From JAAYJR01 sp964540755 (GTDB taxonomy: Bacteria; Bacteroidota; Bacteroidia; Bacteroidales; Prolixibacteraceae), in contig CAZIOB010000018.1 in the NCBI GenBank assembly GCA_964540755.1, forward strand, positions 1-64,000: a stretch of 64,000 bases of DNA, in the 5' to 3' direction. Shown piece by piece: positions 61,379 to 64,000 of the stretch. The position numbers and the translations under genes are program-made. Under the pieces are notes generated by a model. It searched no databases. It was not told the origin of the DNA and saw only the letters and a list, made by a program, of their open reading frames with translations. The number at the start of each line of letters is the position of its first letter. Positions within the stretch are counted from its first letter, which is position 1.

Positions 61379-64000
61379 CTGGAATATGTATTCCCCTGCT
61401 TCCGGAAGGTAAGAGGCCCTGAAACCGATATTTGAAGGGGCATAGAACCTTAAATAATTTACATTTGCAGTGATTTCAGCACCCAAAGAGGAAATATCAC
61501 TTATAAAGTATCCCGTCTTTTTACCTTCTTCGAATATATCACCTGAAAAACGTGTATAATCCCAAAAGAGTGAAGTTGATATTCTTTGCAGGTAAAGGAG
61601 TCCGGATAGATTCAAATCAGGATAAAGCAGGGGCATTTTGTAATCTATTCCCAAAGTATTGATACTTTTATTACCTGTTTGTCCCCACCCCCTGGCAAAT
61701 CTCACAACATCACTGAATCCAGGCTGCCTGTAGATTTCCTTTTTCTGGAAGCCCGCATAAATTTTTATACCGTGATTTTTCATAAAGCCGGGAAGGAAAA
61801 GGTTTGTCTGAATAGCGGCAAGATAATTTTTATCTTTTTCAGATGTAAGCAAATGCCTGAATGACCCGTCAGTTATAAATCCAAAATCAGGATACATATC
61901 CTGGTAACTTTGTCTCATCAACTGATAGAAATAGATCCGGTACGACATGGTATGGAAACTTCCTCCGGGAAATGTCGAAGGAGTTGAGGAATGATGTTTA
62001 TAATGATTCAGATCATAATTTATTTCAGTCTGCAGCAGCCGGTAATAAGCCCCTTTCGTAAGATCAAGAGGTAATTTTATATTAGCTCCCGCACTTGTTT
62101 CTTTCCACAGGAAACGCTTCACCGTAGTGTCATTTCTTATAATTTCCCCCTGGTTATTGGTAATCTGATTGATCAGTTTATATTCAGAGGCTCTGTTCCC
62201 GTAACTAAGATCCAGGTCGAATACAGGATACCAGCCCTTAAAAGAGTAGTTCATTAATATACGTCCTGTCTTTTCAGAAAGATCCCATTTATAACCTAAT
62301 GTTGTTACAGCTGTTCCCAGTTTATTTTGCGACATAAGAGTTGCACCGGGTGATATTTCATAATCTGCAGCATCAATATATAATGGCGCCCGGCTGTGAA
62401 AATTAAAGTGGTTTGATGCTTTACTGTAAGGAGATGACGGGTAATTTTTATCTAATTTCCCTTGTAAGACAGGAATACCCAATTCCTGGGCGGCCATCTT
62501 TTCAGCAAGAGGGTATTCTCCTTTGTTTACTCGGTCAATAGGAATAATGCCCTCATTATCGGCTTTAATTTGAATTAACCGGGAACCATCCGAGGTATAA
62601 TCACTTAGCAGGATTTTTGAACCATCAGGTGAAACTGCTGGTGACTCCACCCCAAAACGGGGTTCATAAATTCTGACAACAGAAAGGTCATTCAGATTTA
62701 ATCTGTATAAACTGTTTTTTCCGCTATAAGAACTTATAAAATATAAATATTTGTCCTTGACTCTTAACTGCCGGATATCACCCATACCGTTTCCAATAAG
62801 TATTTCTGTTTCTTCTGAATCCAGATCAACTCTTGCTATTTTCTTTCCCTTATCTGTGATCAGTATAACTGCAACTGTATTATCATTTAACCAGCGTGGA
62901 GAAACAAAATAGTTATTATCGGGAGTTTGAAACCGGGTTAGTAACTCTCCTCCCGGTATTGTGTAAACTGACAGATAATAATTACTCGAAAAGTCTGCCT
63001 CAACAGTAATAACCGATTGGCCATCAGGTGAAATAACAGGACTAAAACTTTTATGTTCAGTATTGATCTCAATTTTTTCCCTTGTTTCCGTATTGAAAAT
63101 TCTTATTAATGATTTACCGCTGTGTTGCCACCGGGGATCCGGGATCTGTTCAGACCATATTATCCAGTCATGGTGATAATCAGCCGATTCATTAAAAACA
63201 GTACCGGGAATAATTATCTTTTTTTCACTCCCGTCTTGTTTTATCCTTACAAAAGCAGGAATTTTTTTGAATGAAGTTCTCAGTGTGATAATTTCTGAGT
63301 CATTTAGCCAGTGGTTGTATTCATATGTAGTATATACATCCTGATTAGCAGTTATAACATCATAGCTGTCCGGATTAAATGACTTATCTTCTTCCGTCCA
63401 TATATTTTGCAGGCTGTCAAATACTGATCTGTACAGGCCGGCTTTATTGAATCCGGTGATACCTTTAAGTACCCGGTTTACAGGATTGACAGATAATGGT
63501 TTTTCTCCGGTATTGGTGAGCACATCTTTCCAAAGCCGGGTTCCATATCTTTCTCTTGCATTTCCAACAAGATAATAGCCGAGTTTATAATGATTCGGGA
63601 CAAAATCTTTGTAAGACCCCAGGTAAGCTTTATCATATGAATATACACCCTTTTCAACCAGTTGGGCCTTGTGTTCCATCAGAAATGACGGAAAACGTCC
63701 GCGTCCGTAATTGCTCAGAGCTGTTTCCATGACTACTGCATCACCTTCGATCAACCACCAGGGCAGGTATCCGCCAAAGGCCAGAGCTGTTATCTGCTCC
63801 CCAAAAACAAACTTAAGTATTCCGGGTAGATGGCTGTTCACTTTATCAACCTGCACTATATGGCGAAATTCGTGCAATGACAATTGCTTAAGCCAGTCCT
63901 GCGGATAAATATCCTGATGCGGGGTAGTATAATATTCAGATCTCTTCGGCGCCCAGGCTACAAGTCCGTTTGATTTTATAGTCTGTGTATGCAATATTAC
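61346..64000 (-). CDS. Surface protein with gluzincin-like, propeller and beta-barrel domains, 5' end cut by window
   Basis: 884 visible codons; the frame runs off the right edge, so the N-terminus and signal peptide are missing. Near the visible start a zinc-peptidase motif LHEFRHIVQVD (H-E-x-x-H) is followed about 40 residues later by WWLIEGDAVVME, whose Glu fits a third ligand, as in peptidase-MA-like gluzincins. From about 220 to 500 come WD40/TolB-like propeller blades (SPVISPDGQSVITVEAD, SPAVSPDGSKILLSDYTSDG). The C-terminal 330 residues alternate amphipathic strands ending in a Phe-rich strand, suggesting an outer-membrane barrel. Function unknown; a membrane-tethered peptidase is possible. 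Overlaps the convergent metallophosphoesterase gene by 33 bases. Confidence 0.85.
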   Translation of the reverse strand, partial: VILHTQTIKSNGLVAWAPKRSEYYTTPHQDIYPQDWLKQLSLHEFRHIVQVDKVNSHLPGILKFVFGEQITALAFGGYLPWWLIEGDAVVMETALSNYGRGRFPSFLMEHKAQLVEKGVYSYDKAYLGSYKDFVPNHYKLGYYLVGNARERYGTRLWKDVLTNTGEKPLSVNPVNRVLKGITGFNKAGLYRSVFDSLQNIWTEEDKSFNPDSYDVITANQDVYTTYEYNHWLNDSEIITLRTSFKKIPAFVRIKQDGSEKKIIIPGTVFNESADYHHDWIIWSEQIPDPRWQHSGKSLIRIFNTETREKIEINTEHKSFSPVISPDGQSVITVEADFSSNYYLSVYTIPGGELLTRFQTPDNNYFVSPRWLNDNTVAVILITDKGKKIARVDLDSEETEILIGNGMGDIRQLRVKDKYLYFISSYSGKNSLYRLNLNDLSVVRIYEPRFGVESPAVSPDGSKILLSDYTSDGSRLIQIKADNEGIIPIDRVNKGEYPLAEKMAAQELGIPVLQGKLDKNYPSSPYSKASNHFNFHSRAPLYIDAADYEISPGATLMSQNKLGTAVTTLGYKWDLSEKTGRILMNYSFKGWYPVFDLDLSYGNRASEYKLINQITNNQGEIIRNDTTVKRFLWKETSAGANIKLPLDLTKGAYYRLLQTEINYDLNHYKHHSSTPSTFPGGSFHTMSYRIYFYQLMRQSYQDMYPDFGFITDGSFRHLLTSEKDKNYLAAIQTNLFLPGFMKNHGIKIYAGFQKKEIYRQPGFSDVVRFARGWGQTGNKSINTLGIDYKMPLLYPDLNLSGLLYLQRISTSLFWDYTRFSGDIFEEGKKTGYFISDISSLGAEITANVNYLRFYAPSNIGFRASYLPEAGEYIFQLLFSIDFTSL

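Noticed and set aside
1..64000. tRNA, rRNA, CRISPR or complete insertion sequence
   Set aside because: Intergenic stretches were read on both strands; no cloverleaf, repeat-spacer pattern or transposase was seen.

Overview
The window is AT-rich chromosomal DNA from a member of the Bacteroidota, most likely Bacteroidales/Marinilabiliales. The reasons are a SusC/SusD pair driven by an ECF sigma/FecR anti-sigma pair, two formylglycine-type sulfatases plus a sulfatase maturase, families largely confined to this phylum (DUF2490, DUF4890, DUF6364, DUF4974), several TAnnTTTG -7 boxes, and A/T-rich leaders without Shine-Dalgarno sequences. No rRNA, tRNA, CRISPR array or intact insertion sequence was seen.

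Region 1 (1-14.7 kb, all minus strand) is a polysaccharide-utilisation-type locus. In transcription order it has sulfatase 2, a HigB/HigA-type toxin-antitoxin pair, an ECF sigma factor, a DUF6364/PIN toxin-antitoxin pair, a FecR anti-sigma, SusC, SusD, sulfatase 1, and two tandem sialidase-superfamily paralogues (the second cut by the window edge). The expected logic is that SusC, through its STN domain, signals to FecR, which releases the sigma factor. SusC/D import a sulfated glycan that the sulfatases and BNR-repeat enzymes trim. A radical-SAM sulfatase maturase at 19.9-21.1 kb would activate both sulfatases.

Region 2 (14.7-26.4 kb) holds RmuC, an exported protein made of three phage-tail-like repeats, a Tat-exported sugar-isomerase-like protein, the maturase, a GntR/LacI-type regulator, a TPR/PD40/OmpA protein, a hotdog thioesterase and a prohibitin homologue.

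Region 3 (26.6-58.4 kb) is mostly housekeeping: PrfC, TilS, PepT, ProS, PheT, NrnA-type DHH phosphoesterase, Ndk, RecF with its DUF721 partner, RibH, YidC, PyrG, flavodoxin, a fused branched-chain-type E1 with its E2, and PyrK/PyrD. Envelope proteins lie among them: a Tyr/Trp-rich lipoprotein, a FadL-like porin, an M3 peptidase lipoprotein and an FKBP lipoprotein. Region 4 (58.4-64 kb) has a lone XRE regulator, a 1-kb very AT-rich gap, a membrane metallophosphoesterase and a truncated surface metalloprotease/propeller/beta-barrel protein.

The most unusual signal is a dispersed leader element of about 95 bases. It occurs in four good copies (16.8, 34.5, 38.3 and 3.9 kb) and three partial ones. 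In three of the good copies it ends exactly at the start codon of a gene for an exported protein. By hand it folds into a hairpin containing a symmetric CGAG/CGAG (tandem G-A) internal loop, followed by a second, competing hairpin that takes in the start codon. The fourth copy changes both arms of both hairpins in a compensatory way, which suggests a selected RNA or DNA structure.
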